Shown: positions 19,371-28,707, counted from the first letter of the stretch. The stretch is 64,000 bases of DNA from an uncultured Croceitalea sp. (GCA_947499565.1 CANMOV010000002.1:186001-250000), one strand, 5' to 3'. Numbers and translations: made by a program. The notes: generated from the sequence alone by a model not told the origin.

Positions 19371-20072
19371 TTATGGGTTTAAAAATTGATTTTGAAGATC
19401 CCTGATGCGTTGGAGCGCAGGCAGATAGTTTTCATAAACCAGCGCATAATGATACGCTACTTTATTGCGGTACTCGTAAGTATTGGTTTGATAGTTATAA
19501 TAGTCATCATTGTCCTTACCTTGGAAGAATGGGGTAAACCAATCATACGAATCTCTCCATTGTATCAAATTGCCGTTTACATCGTTAATAATATTTGATT
19601 TCATTAACTGAAGCTCATCCAGTAAAATCGTGTAAGACTGAATAAAAGACAGAAGTTTTTGGTTTTCAATGTCTTCTCCTTGAACATACCTTTTAACAGA
19701 ACTGAATCCCTCTACATTGGGCCTAAAAAGCAAATGACCACTGATTAAAAAATGGCATTCCTTACATTTTGCTATGGCATTTACACTATATCTACTATCA
19801 ATTATGCTGTCAAATAAGGGTTTTCTTGTCATGTAGTGCTCTCTGATAAATTGTAGTGATTTCTCATCTTCTTGAAAATCACTCTTCATTTTTAGAATTA
19901 TCTCATTCAACTGTTTTTCCTTGATACCGCTGGTATTCCAATTATCGATGGAAACTGCCACCAACACCCCGATTACAATAAGTACAATTTCACCAAGTGC
20001 ATATTTAAAGTATTTCCAAAAAGAATTGGAAGAAACGATTTCCCTTCTTTTCCTTTTAAAAAAGTTTAGCAT
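19371..20072 (-). CDS. DUF6090 family membrane protein
   Basis: 233 residues. The N-terminal block SFWKYFKYALGEIVLIVIGVLVAVSIDNWN is the DUF6090 hallmark: a basic amphipathic start, then one transmembrane helix ending in a conserved NWN. The remainder is a helical soluble domain facing the periplasm. Function unknown. It sits between the S41 protease and a serine hydrolase in the same operon. Confidence 0.85.
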   Translation of the reverse strand: MLNFFKRKRREIVSSNSFWKYFKYALGEIVLIVIGVLVAVSIDNWNTSGIKEKQLNEIILKMKSDFQEDEKSLQFIREHYMTRKPLFDSIIDSRYSVNAIAKCKECHFLISGHLLFRPNVEGFSSVKRYVQGEDIENQKLLSFIQSYTILLDELQLMKSNIINDVNGNLIQWRDSYDWFTPFFQGKDNDDYYNYQTNTYEYRNKVAYHYALVYENYLPALQRIRDLQNQFLNP

Positions 20073-20155
20073 AGTATTGAATGGATTTTTATTTTACCAA
20101 AGTCTTCCAAGGTCAATTCAACCAACCATCCAATTATTAGCAGCACCTTCTTGGA

Positions 20156-21967
20156 TTATTCGTTGCCATTACTTTTTATGAGCTGCAAGGCCGCTAAAAG
20201 TTGTGCATCTCTACCTGATTTGATATAATCGAGGGAGGTTGCAATCTTAACATCGGGAAGGATTCCCTTATTGGGTAAATCTCTTTTTCTGGAAAAACTA
20301 CCCTCCACAGGAAAGTCAATTTCAATTTCTGAATTTGGTAATCGCAAAAACAAAATTTGCCCCCCATTGATACCTCTTTGATTGCCACCGGTCTCTTCAC
20401 CAACTAAGGTACCAATATTGTATTTTTTAGTTGCGTTAGCTATATAAAAGGCCATGGAAACGTTTGCTGGACCAACCAAAAAATATACATCTCCCTTGAA
20501 AGCATTCTTTGCAGGTTTTACTACAACTGCTTTTTCTTCTGGTAACGAGTAATATCCATTTTCATCCTTTTCAGAAACCACCTTCAAGGAATGAAACCAG
20601 GGTTCGCCCCAAGACTTGGCATAAGGTTTCAATGATTCAGGAAAGTTCTTGTACCGTGATTTACTGATAAAATCTTCTACTTTACCCGGTTTCTTTATGA
20701 GGTGTTGCATCAACCCTAGACCTATTTCATCGAAGCCGCCTTGATTCTCCCGTAAATCGACTATAAGATGTTCAATGCCATCAGACCTTATCTGTTTGAA
20801 CGTTGAAGAAAAATACTTCCGCCAATCCCTATCCATTCCATAATCATCAAACGTCCCCGCTTTTAATAAACCAATGTTATTTTTTAGCTTTTCATATCCC
20901 CAGAGTTTTTCTTTGGTAAAGGCGAAGTCAGAAAAGTTGTCCTTTAATTTTTCCGTTCTTTCTTCAAGGGTAAGCGCAGCTACTTGAATTGTATGCTCCT
21001 TACCCGTAGGAGTTTTTACTTCTAAAGTGAATTTATCCTCGACTTGGTAAACCAAAGGGTGAAATACATCAAACCCATTGTATCGATAGGGATATCCCTT
21101 GACCTCCAATTGCTTTACCCTACTCTTATCAGTTGCGCCATCGGCTTTGACATAAGGCTTTAATCTTTCTAGAACCTCTTTTGTTGATACCCCGTTAATG
21201 CTGATTATTTCTGTACCTCTCTGAAGGTTTTTGCTTGAAACATCATAAACAACTATCATCTTATCGCCAACCCAAGAAAATGTAAAGGGTAATTTGTTCC
21301 TTTGATTGTGAATGACTGTTTTTAGTATAGGCCCTTGATTGTAGAATGAAGCAAATGTATGGTCGCATTGTACACTACCGAGCAACTTGGAAATTGCAAG
21401 ATAAGCTTCACCATAAGACAAATCAGTCTGAAATGTTTGCTTGAGCTTTTCAAGTTTTGCTGTAATGCTTTCCTTGGAATTATATCTATAGGTACCGGGG
21501 TGGACTTCCAAAACCATAGTCTTGATAAGCTCAAAGTCTTTCAAAAGGTCATCAGAAGTTATCTTTTTCAATGTGGAAATATCTACCGCTTCCTCCGTGT
21601 TCCACTGGTGGTTTAGAATGATTTTATTCTTACTATCTATTTTTAAAACACGGTTTGTAAGCGCTTCCCATTGAACTTTTTTATCAGAATCATAAAGTAC
21701 ATACTTGAACTGGATGTTTTCAATACTCGTGTCAAAGCTCACATTTGCAGTATAACCATCTCCAACTTTTTTCATTTGAACTGAGGTTTCCCAACTCAAG
21801 GGTTGTTTATCCCCCCGAATCCCCACATATTTATAGTTGGAGCCCTCGGACTTTTTAAGATTGAAGGTGACATTAGTCTGGGCAAACAAACTCAAACTGC
21901 AAATACACACCAAAATTATGGTCAACCGAAAATTGCGTACTCTATTATTTTTATTAATCGTGCCCAT
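20156..21967 (-). CDS. S41 family (C-terminal processing-like) peptidase, exported
   Basis: 603 residues, signal peptide ending SLSLFAQ. Residues about 30-120 form a beta-rich module resembling a starch-binding or CBM-like domain (FQFKYVLYDSDKKVQWE). A helical segment and a PDZ-like part follow, then the S41 catalytic domain (about 380-590: HLIVDLRENQGGFDEIGLGL, and VGPANVSMAFYIANATKKY with the candidate Ser, followed by GEETGGNQRG). It is 1 bp from the preceding beta-lactamase-fold gene. Probably a periplasmic protease in the BlaI-controlled set. Confidence 0.85.
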   Translation of the reverse strand: MGTINKNNRVRNFRLTIILVCICSLSLFAQTNVTFNLKKSEGSNYKYVGIRGDKQPLSWETSVQMKKVGDGYTANVSFDTSIENIQFKYVLYDSDKKVQWEALTNRVLKIDSKNKIILNHQWNTEEAVDISTLKKITSDDLLKDFELIKTMVLEVHPGTYRYNSKESITAKLEKLKQTFQTDLSYGEAYLAISKLLGSVQCDHTFASFYNQGPILKTVIHNQRNKLPFTFSWVGDKMIVVYDVSSKNLQRGTEIISINGVSTKEVLERLKPYVKADGATDKSRVKQLEVKGYPYRYNGFDVFHPLVYQVEDKFTLEVKTPTGKEHTIQVAALTLEERTEKLKDNFSDFAFTKEKLWGYEKLKNNIGLLKAGTFDDYGMDRDWRKYFSSTFKQIRSDGIEHLIVDLRENQGGFDEIGLGLMQHLIKKPGKVEDFISKSRYKNFPESLKPYAKSWGEPWFHSLKVVSEKDENGYYSLPEEKAVVVKPAKNAFKGDVYFLVGPANVSMAFYIANATKKYNIGTLVGEETGGNQRGINGGQILFLRLPNSEIEIDFPVEGSFSRKRDLPNKGILPDVKIATSLDYIKSGRDAQLLAALQLIKSNGNE

Positions 21968-21968
21968 A

Positions 21969-23969
21969 TTATTTTTTTACACCCCCGTAGAAGAGATACT
22001 TGCCCAAAGCTTGACCTAGTTTATGGCCTGTGTTGGAGTTAGTGAATATTACAAACCCATTTTTTGACTCCGAATACAACACGAATTCACTTTGGAAATC
22101 ATAATTACTACCACCATGCATAACTGCTTTACCTACAACTGTTTCTTGAACAAAAAAGCCAAGACCCATACCCAAGTTCCAGTAATTATTTTCTGGGGAA
22201 GTAGGAAAACCAGGGGCAAGAAGGTCTTGATTGAACATAGCTCCATAACGTTCAGATGAAAGTCCCTTTTTGTGTATCAGTGCCTTTACAAAATGTGCAA
22301 AATTTGACGCGTTTGTCAGCATACTGTGCGCTACCCCTGGTTCGGTTGCATACCCTCCCCAATACGTGGGGTTGGATTGAAGATGTCCTTGAGCCATTTC
22401 CAAATTCTCATTTCCAACAAAATAAAGCTCAGGAATGTTCAATGCATCTATCACCTCTTCTTTGAGCAATTGGTTTAAATTTTTTTCAGTCACTTTTTCC
22501 AGTACCCTGGCCAAATACTCAAAAGCTTCACCTGAATAACTGAATTTCAAACCTGGTTCAAAAAGTAGTTCACCTTTGATTTCATTTGTATGGCCACCTG
22601 GTCCACCAAAGGCCCAATTGGGCATTCCTGAGGTATGGTTCAAAACCATTCGTGCTGTTATTTTTTTGTAGCGATTGTCCTCTGAGTAGTTCTCAAACTC
22701 TAGCAATGTATGCAGGGGCGTATCTAAATTAAATTCCCCTCGATCAACCAACCTATTTACAATGAAGGCAAAAACACTTTTTGTAACCGAGGCAGCTTGA
22801 AAATGGGTGTTCTTGGTAATGGGCATTTTATTAAGTGTGCTTCGAACCCCAAAAACCTTATCATATACGAGCTCACCGTTTTTAATGACTGCCACAGAAG
22901 CCCCAGGAACATTATAGTACATCATTTGGGTTCGGATGAAAGCATCCAACTGTTCAACAGAAGTAGATGATAAGCGGTCTATGAATCCCGTTTTACCATA
23001 TAAATAATTGAGTTCTTCATATACTGGAAAAGTGATGTCTTCCAGCGATTTTGAAGCTTCCGATACTGTAAAATGCTTTCTAAAGTTCATATCAATTCGA
23101 AGCTGATTACCATATCCATCACCTACAAATGGATTCGTAAGCTCATATGAAGGCGATATATAATAATCCCCTTTTGGGAGTTCTAATTGAAAATTTCCCA
23201 ATGAATCCAAAGGTGTTTCTACCCAAAAATGACTTCTATCTTTATGGGTGATGCGAATTGTCTTTTGGGTTTGCTCCAAACTATCTTTCCACTTGATTCT
23301 TCCAGAAACACTCCCAAAGCCTGGTCTTTTTGGCAATAAGACGACATCGCCCAACTGGCCAGAATTATATTCTTTCCAGAATCCATTATATCCGATACCC
23401 CAATTGAGATAAGTTTTGTCACCATTGGGGCTATCGACATCCACTATAAAATGGTCAATACCAATGGTTTTATAGTCTGTAATCATTCCGTCAAGCTTTA
23501 CTTGCACTTCAATGACCCACTTTTGTCCTGTTCTTCTAGTTTTGTAGGCAATATCTTCTTCTGATATTGGGCTGTGAATTGGGTCTTTGATCTCTTCGTG
23601 TATGCGAAGCTGCATCTTTTTGTTCTTGAAAATTAAAGAGGCTACGCCTCCAGTATTTTTATGGTGAATGCCATTGATGTAAAATTCATAATAATCACCT
23701 TCCAGAAATCGGTCGTCATTAATTTCGGTTAGAAAGAACAATACGTTTTCAGATGGGTTGTAGGCCACTTTATAGCGCGCTGAAAGGTCTTGAATTCCCT
23801 TCAAAGGGTTTCCAAAATTCTTCTCAATGGAAATCCATTCCTCACTCTGCCAATCCGAATCTCTTGCATCAATCGACTTACTTTCACAGGGGTATGCATA
23901 CGCAATTTTTCCATTATGTGCATTTAAGGCGAAGACTGCCATGAAAAGTAGAAAGCTTAAGATTTTCAT
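21969..23969 (-). CDS. Serine hydrolase with N-terminal sugar-binding-like domain
   Basis: 666 residues with a signal peptide (ILSFLLFMAVFALNAHNGK). Residues about 30-215 look like a CBM9/DOMON-type beta-sandwich (YKVAYNPSENVLFFLTEIND, then a DSPNGDKTYLNWGIGYNG segment). A carboxypeptidase-regulatory-like strand block and the beta-lactamase domain (about 330-660) follow. Motifs: SxxK in AASVTKSVFA, a YSG variant of YxN (KFSYSGEAFEYL), and HGG in VMHGGSNYDF. It overlaps the M56 sensor gene by one base, so it is the most direct downstream target in the operon. Confidence 0.87.
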   Translation of the reverse strand: MKILSFLLFMAVFALNAHNGKIAYAYPCESKSIDARDSDWQSEEWISIEKNFGNPLKGIQDLSARYKVAYNPSENVLFFLTEINDDRFLEGDYYEFYINGIHHKNTGGVASLIFKNKKMQLRIHEEIKDPIHSPISEEDIAYKTRRTGQKWVIEVQVKLDGMITDYKTIGIDHFIVDVDSPNGDKTYLNWGIGYNGFWKEYNSGQLGDVVLLPKRPGFGSVSGRIKWKDSLEQTQKTIRITHKDRSHFWVETPLDSLGNFQLELPKGDYYISPSYELTNPFVGDGYGNQLRIDMNFRKHFTVSEASKSLEDITFPVYEELNYLYGKTGFIDRLSSTSVEQLDAFIRTQMMYYNVPGASVAVIKNGELVYDKVFGVRSTLNKMPITKNTHFQAASVTKSVFAFIVNRLVDRGEFNLDTPLHTLLEFENYSEDNRYKKITARMVLNHTSGMPNWAFGGPGGHTNEIKGELLFEPGLKFSYSGEAFEYLARVLEKVTEKNLNQLLKEEVIDALNIPELYFVGNENLEMAQGHLQSNPTYWGGYATEPGVAHSMLTNASNFAHFVKALIHKKGLSSERYGAMFNQDLLAPGFPTSPENNYWNLGMGLGFFVQETVVGKAVMHGGSNYDFQSEFVLYSESKNGFVIFTNSNTGHKLGQALGKYLFYGGVKK

Positions 23970-25696
23970 TATTTACGTTTGGATTTTAGGAGGATATCAC
24001 CGCTCGTGGTTTCAAATCTAAACTCAGCAGCACTTGAGCCAATTTGAAAAGACTTTCGCATGCGACCGTTCTTTTTGTATTTAGAGTCAACCTCAAAATC
24101 AGAGGTGAAGGAGCCGTCCCCAGCTCTTTGAAAAACCGTTCCAGAAAAATCTTCAGGGTAGGTAGCTTCAATAAAGCCGCTAACCGTTTTATAAGATGAG
24201 TTTCCTGTGGGTACCTTATTGTAAATCGCCTTAATACTACCACTTATGGTTTCGGCCTTCGTTTCTCCACTTACATTTTCCATAGTGATAGAACCAGTGA
24301 TATGTTTTGCGGTTATCCACTTTCCTGAAAGACCGCTTATAGAAATGTCTCCACCATTTACATTCTGCACGATGACATTGGTGTTTTCAGGAATTTTTAT
24401 GGTATAGTCCATACTAAATCTATAGTCAAAGCAGGGTTGGCCGTTACAATTCTCACTATAGCTAAACTCATTTGTTTCGGTATTAAACTTTGAATATGGG
24501 GAATCAAGGTAGAGCGCGAATGATTTTTCGCCGGTATTCCTTCCCAATTTAATCTCCTTCACACCTTTATTAATCTGTGCCTCAGAAGGAGCATTTATAG
24601 TTTTTATAGCCGAAATTTCAATAGTATTTTCCTTGTGCCCTTCGATAGTGATTTTGCCGGTGATGTTAGCCAGTATCAAGGTGTTATCATCACTTTGAGT
24701 TTTAAATGAACCTTCTACAAGTATTTCCTCAATGTGGTCATAGCGATAGGTATAGTTATCCTCTAGCAAAATGTCATCCCCTCCTTTATTGGTGCCATTG
24801 AATGATAGGGCTAAACTGAAAATGGGAAGTAACATTAAATACTTCCAAATGGATTTCATGGAAGATTTTTTAGTGTTCATCATTCGAATTCTCCTCTCTA
24901 AAATGGTTTGGTTATAGTTATTGGTAAAGCTTAACGGCTGTTGGTTCACTGATACTTTGAGTAAACTCATTTCATAAGATTCTTGTTCAGCGCCGTTTTC
25001 AAGCATGGCGTCGTCGGTCTGAAATTCAAGATTATTGTGAATTGCCTTTCTCAGCAACCAAGAAAATGGCCAAAACCAAAAAAATATGAGCAAACTCTCA
25101 GCAACAAGTTTGTCAACATAGTGCCTGCTTTGGATATGGAACTTCTCATGCTCAAGAATCTGCTGATAGGTTTCATAGTTGTAATGAGAAGGATTTATGT
25201 AAATAGAATTAAAAAAGGAAAAAGGAGGAACGTTCCCTATAAGTTCATAAATGCGAAATGGACCATCTTGGATGAACTCCAACTTTTTTGAATTTAATCG
25301 CAATTGAATTAATTGCACTAAAAAAGTGATGAAAAAAACCGCTACTCCTGCAAAATAAATCCAATAAAATATTAAAATAAAAGGAACCTCATTTTTATTC
25401 TCAATTAGTGGCTTACTTGTAACCTCATTACCAGATAATGTAATATTGGTGCCTTCTTGAGATTTAACTTCGTGAAAGAGTCCTTCTGGTGTGATGAACT
25501 CTACCAAATTTTGGGAACCACTTCTAAAAGACCAGCTTGCCGGCACCTCGGCAAATGGGAATGTGATAGAAAACAATACCATCGTCAAGAGTACATATCT
25601 ATTCAATTTGAAAAAGGTTTCTTTCTGCAGAAACAACTTGTAAATGAAGTAACTTAAAGAAAGTAGCAAAGAGGTGTGCAACAAAAAATTAATCAT
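23969..25696 (-). CDS. BlaR1/MecR1-like M56 metallopeptidase fused to a DUF4097-like domain
   Basis: 575 residues. The N-terminal half carries four hydrophobic segments and the M56 zinc motif HExxH (LEHEKFHIQSRH, near residue 180), followed by the usual FWFWPFSW helix and LEFQTDDAML. The C-terminal half (about 330-570) is not the penicillin-binding sensor of BlaR1 but a repetitive beta-helix of DUF4097 type (SISGLSGKWITAKHITGSIT, ETISGSIKAIY, ending FETTSGDILLKS). It abuts the BlaI gene exactly. By analogy, signal binding to the periplasmic domain triggers cleavage of BlaI; the ligand is unknown. Confidence 0.87.
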   Translation of the reverse strand: MINFLLHTSLLLSLSYFIYKLFLQKETFFKLNRYVLLTMVLFSITFPFAEVPASWSFRSGSQNLVEFITPEGLFHEVKSQEGTNITLSGNEVTSKPLIENKNEVPFILIFYWIYFAGVAVFFITFLVQLIQLRLNSKKLEFIQDGPFRIYELIGNVPPFSFFNSIYINPSHYNYETYQQILEHEKFHIQSRHYVDKLVAESLLIFFWFWPFSWLLRKAIHNNLEFQTDDAMLENGAEQESYEMSLLKVSVNQQPLSFTNNYNQTILERRIRMMNTKKSSMKSIWKYLMLLPIFSLALSFNGTNKGGDDILLEDNYTYRYDHIEEILVEGSFKTQSDDNTLILANITGKITIEGHKENTIEISAIKTINAPSEAQINKGVKEIKLGRNTGEKSFALYLDSPYSKFNTETNEFSYSENCNGQPCFDYRFSMDYTIKIPENTNVIVQNVNGGDISISGLSGKWITAKHITGSITMENVSGETKAETISGSIKAIYNKVPTGNSSYKTVSGFIEATYPEDFSGTVFQRAGDGSFTSDFEVDSKYKKNGRMRKSFQIGSSAAEFRFETTSGDILLKSKRK

Positions 25697-26056
25697 TTAC
25701 TTTTTAGATTTAATTAGTTGAAGTATGCGTTTTAGATCTTTTTCAGAGATTTTCTCGTTTTCAGCAAAATGGGCAATCATTTTAGAATACGATTTATCAA
25801 AGTACTTGTCCACCACAGAATTTACCAACGAATTTTTATAGGTCTCTTCGGAAACAACTGGGTAATATTGAAACGTCTTACCATAAGCTTTGTGGTTTAA
25901 AAACCCTTTCTCCTCTAAAATTCGGACCATGGTAGCCACTGAATTGTAGTGCGGTTTAGGGTCAGGAAGTTCTTGGACTACCTCCTTGACAAATGCCTTG
26001 TTCAACTTCCAAAAAGCCTGCATTATTTGCTCTTCTCGTTTAGCCAATTTTTCCAT
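25697..26056 (-). CDS. BlaI/MecI/CopY family repressor
   Basis: 119 residues: a winged helix (1-75; LAKREEQIMQAFWKLNKAFVKEVV, then YNSVATMVRILEEKGFLNHKAYGKTFQYYP) and a C-terminal dimerisation helix pair. It is the first gene of the minus-strand operon and directly abuts the M56 sensor. A 42-bp perfect palindrome lies 26 bp upstream and is its likely operator, so it should repress the whole operon until cleaved. Confidence 0.93.
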   Translation of the reverse strand: MEKLAKREEQIMQAFWKLNKAFVKEVVQELPDPKPHYNSVATMVRILEEKGFLNHKAYGKTFQYYPVVSEETYKNSLVNSVVDKYFDKSYSKMIAHFAENEKISEKDLKRILQLIKSKK

Positions 26057-26081
26057 TATTATTCTTTTTATATGCTAAATA

Positions 26082-26123
26082 TATTATTAATGAATTAGTT
26101 ATACAACTAATTCATTAATAATA
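26082..26123. promoter_or_regulatory. Probable BlaI operator: 19-bp perfect inverted repeat with ATAC centre
   Basis: Left arm 26082-26100 and right arm 26105-26123 are exact reverse complements. The centre reads TAGTTATACAACTA, containing the TACA-type core seen in BlaI/MecI operators. A further half-site (AATTAGTT) is at 26133-26140. It lies 26 bp upstream of the BlaI start, where it would cover promoter elements. Confidence 0.75.
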
Positions 26124-26259
26124 TAACTATTTAATTAGTTTTAAAATTATGATCTACTAGTTATTTTACTTGGACCAGTTCTGTTTTAAAATTGCCTATC
26201 ATTCATAAAAAGATATGTATCAGGAAGTAAGAAGCTATTTTACCAGCATTAAAGTTTAA

Positions 26260-26460
26260 TTAATAAACAAAAAAGTGGTTTGTAGAATGTTAGAGGAAGG
26301 TCATCTAGGTTTTGAGGGTGGAATGAAGGCCCGAAAATATGTTTCACTTGCAAAAACATCCAAAGCAACAGCCACCAGGGATTTGTAAGACCTAGTTGCA
26401 AAAGGTATTTTCAAACCTATTGGAGGGGGTGGAATTACTAGATATGGAATAGATCTATAA
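26260..26460 (+). pseudogene. Remnant of a Fic-family protein, C-terminal winged helix
   Basis: One frame reads INKKVVCRMLEEGHLGFEGG, then KYVSLAKTSKATATRDL-stop-DLVAKGIFKPIGGGG and TRYGIDL with a final TAA at 26458. This matches the conserved C-terminal wHTH of Bacteroidota Fic proteins, in which the stop (TAA, 26386-26388) replaces a Gln (CAA). No Fic catalytic core (HPFxxGNGR) is present upstream, so only the tail survives. It lies between the BlaI operator and the integrase, as expected for debris in a mobile region. Confidence 0.8.
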
Positions 26461-27006
26461 CATTAAATGAAATTTTAATTTCGTTTAATTCAAGATGTGT
26501 CATTGTCATGACAATCTTGCTTTTGCTCCCGATGGTTGCAAAAGAAAATGAAGCATTAGGAAATCACTTAGCACCAAGAAATGAAAAAGCGAGTGAAACA
26601 AAGTTTCACGCTGCAAGCCCCAAGTCTTACCAGGAATTAATACTACTGAGTGAGGTAAGGTGAGACCTATAGATGGATGAAGGGTTTGCTCCAAACTTTT
26701 ACAGTTTTTATAGGAGATTTAAGGGGTTTTGCGCCAAACTTCTAAGATTTACATATTTATAATTTCACTTCTAACCTTCTTTGAAATAAGGGTTTGGAGG
26801 AAAAATGTGTTGTCCTAGCGTCGCTTTAGCGCGCGCTACCCTCTTGCTATTCAAAACCGCTTCTTTGCAGTCGCTGTTTCGAATACCTTTGGTATATAGT
26901 AGGTTTGCACCCAATCCGATTTTTTCTTTACGCTTATCTTCCTGAATACTAAAAAAATCGAACAGGAACCATGTGCAAAAGTTAGGGGTAAGAATTTGGG
27001 ACAATT
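26461..27006. other. Intergenic region without a recognisable gene
   Basis: 546 bp between the Fic remnant and the integrase. It contains a perfect 14-bp palindrome ATTGTCATGACAAT (26502-26515). A minus-strand frame at 26771-27004 has an unconvincing composition and no motif. Nothing else can be supported. Confidence 0.4.
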
Positions 27007-28263
27007 CTAGCTTTCAATGCAACCTTCGTCTTTTGGATTGGAAATTTCAGCTGGTTTTATCTTTTCTTTTAGTCGCTCCATTTCCTCCGCAATTTTGCTA
27101 TCAAGAACTTTCGCGTAAATCTGAGTTGTCTTTAAAGAACGATGTCCCAACATTTTACTGACTGTCGAAATTGATACTCCATTTGACAACGTCACTGTAG
27201 TTGCAAATGTATGCCGTGCTAAATGTGTAGTGAGATTTTTATTAATTCCACAGACATCGGCAATCTCCTTTAGGTAGGCATTGGATTTTTGATTGGTCAA
27301 TACTGGCAAAACGCCTTTTCCATCTAATACATAAGGATAGTTACTATACTTAAGAATAATTTCTTCTGCTGGAGCCAACAATGGTATACTACTTATAGTT
27401 TTAGTTTTTTTTCTAGGCATTTTAATCCATCTATCCCCATTGACCCCAATTATGATATGTTCATGTTTCAGTTGTTGTACATCCGAATAGGCTAGACCTG
27501 TATAACAGCAGAAAACAAAAACATCCCTTACCAAATCAAGACGTGGTAAAAAGGATTTCTTCTCTCGAAGTGTGTCCAATTCGGCTTGGGTCAGATATTG
27601 CTTTTCCTTTGTTTTCCAAGACGCTTTCCAATGAAAGAAGGGGTCTTTGATGATCCATTCATTAGCTAGTGCAATCCTCATAATCTTTTTGAAGTTCACC
27701 ACATATTTTATGGCGGTGTTATGCTCACAGTTTCGTTGAGACTTCAAAAAGAATTCTAATCCAGTAATAAACTTATGGTCGACCCTACGAACTGGAATAT
27801 CATTTCTATGGTAGTTTTGTATGATGTAGGCCGAGACGTGCTTATAAGCTGCCATATAGCGTTGTAACGTCCCTTTGGTAAAACCTTTACCTAATAGACT
27901 TTCAATTTCATCATTATGCTCTTGAAAGATTTCAAGAAGCATATACTCTTTACCCTCTTTCCCCAGATAAATATTCTTTATGATAGCAGCTGAAATATGC
28001 TCTCGTTCTTTTAGCAACGAATCGTAAATGTCGTAGAGCCTATTCTTGACATTATCCAGAAATCGATTGAAATTTGATACCTCGGTAGTTGTTCCCCTTA
28101 ACTTTCCGCCACGTGAATCCCACCGTTGTTCATCTATGCGACGACCTAAACTGAACTCACCACGCTTACCATTAATGGTTATACGGACATAAATCATGAC
28201 CATTCCGTCATCATTTCTTTCAGATTTTTTCGGGTAAAAAAGGATGTTCATCTTTCCATACAT
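27007..28263 (-). CDS. Tyrosine-type site-specific integrase (Bacteroidota phage/ICE type)
   Basis: I start at ATG 28263, which opens MYGKMNILFYPKK, the usual N-terminus of this family; a TTG at 28305 would add 14 residues. Domains: arm-binding (1-90), SAM-like core-binding (about 105-215), catalytic (about 225-405). Catalytic residues seen: HLARHTFA (H-x-x-R), GHRSLKTTQIYAKV with the nucleophile Tyr. The first Arg is replaced in CYTGLAYSDV, as in IntDOT-like members. It is read away from the tRNA-Asp fragment 240 bp upstream, the usual integrase-att layout. Confidence 0.92.
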   Translation of the reverse strand: MYGKMNILFYPKKSERNDDGMVMIYVRITINGKRGEFSLGRRIDEQRWDSRGGKLRGTTTEVSNFNRFLDNVKNRLYDIYDSLLKEREHISAAIIKNIYLGKEGKEYMLLEIFQEHNDEIESLLGKGFTKGTLQRYMAAYKHVSAYIIQNYHRNDIPVRRVDHKFITGLEFFLKSQRNCEHNTAIKYVVNFKKIMRIALANEWIIKDPFFHWKASWKTKEKQYLTQAELDTLREKKSFLPRLDLVRDVFVFCCYTGLAYSDVQQLKHEHIIIGVNGDRWIKMPRKKTKTISSIPLLAPAEEIILKYSNYPYVLDGKGVLPVLTNQKSNAYLKEIADVCGINKNLTTHLARHTFATTVTLSNGVSISTVSKMLGHRSLKTTQIYAKVLDSKIAEEMERLKEKIKPAEISNPKDEGCIES

Positions 28264-28446
28264 AGGTGCGGGTTTTAAATCCTCACCAGAAGGTACGAAA
28301 AACAAATGTTAAAATTTCTTTGTAAAGTATTCTTTAACAGTCAATTACAGTGATTTAGGTGTGGGTTTTTGGAGGGGTAAAATACGCACCGATTTCCGCA
28401 CTTTTTATATGATATTATATGGTGACTTTTGATATTATATAAAATG

Positions 28447-28481
28447 AAAAAGCCTGTAAATCATTGATTTACAGGCTTTTT
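28447..28481. terminator. Bidirectional hairpin terminator
   Basis: A perfect 17-bp inverted repeat (AAAAAGCCTGTAAATCA with its complement) separated by one base, with A-run and T-run at the stem ends. It lies between the integrase start and the tRNA-Asp fragment, where a tRNA transcript from the minus strand would end. Confidence 0.8.
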
Positions 28482-28503
28482 GTAAAATTTTGAACAATTT
28501 CTA

Positions 28504-28546
28504 GCGGTCTGGACGGGACTCGAACCCGCGACCCCCTGCGTGACAG
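28504..28546 (-). repeat. tRNA-Asp(GTC) 3'-half fragment (candidate att site, right)
   Basis: On the minus strand this reads anticodon loop CTGTCAC (anticodon GTC), GCAGG stem arm, variable loop, a complete T-arm (GCGGG-TTCGAGT-CCCGT) and the 3' acceptor arm CCAGACC-GC. Homology stops inside the anticodon arm (CCTTTT follows), so the 5' half is missing and it cannot be a functional tRNA. Its outer 22 bp are repeated at 14807. A hairpin terminator follows at 28447. Confidence 0.85.
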
Positions 28547-28707
28547 CCTTTTAATTCCTCTATTTTTTTAAATCAAAAATCATTTAACATATTGATTTGT
28601 AGCGTTTTAATAAACTTTGATGTTATTTGATATCATACCGTTTTAAGAAAAAGATCGCAAAAAGTTTGCAATTTTTATTCGTAACTTAAAGGAAAAAGCG
28701 GATAAAA

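Larger units (their letters stand above)
14807..28546. mobile_element. Candidate integrative element bounded by tRNA-Asp 3'-end direct repeats
   Basis: A 22-bp direct repeat of the tRNA-Asp 3' end marks both ends, and a tyrosine integrase (27007-28263) lies just inside the right end. Cargo: 7TM-AraC regulator, degenerate serine hydrolase, BlaI/M56 operon with two serine hydrolases and an S41 protease, and a Fic remnant. No replication or conjugation gene is present, so it would be a small mobilisable or relict island. Neither end carries the full tRNA, which suggests serial insertions at the same tRNA. Confidence 0.45.

Noticed and set aside
26771-27004. Minus-strand 77-residue ORF in front of the integrase end
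   Set aside because: No start context, no motif, and composition not protein-like beyond a short stretch; reported only as an unexplained gap.
28504-28546. An intact tRNA-Asp gene
   Set aside because: The 5' half is missing and homology ends in the anticodon arm; only an att-type fragment remains. The same holds for 14807 and for tRNA-Asn at 30026.
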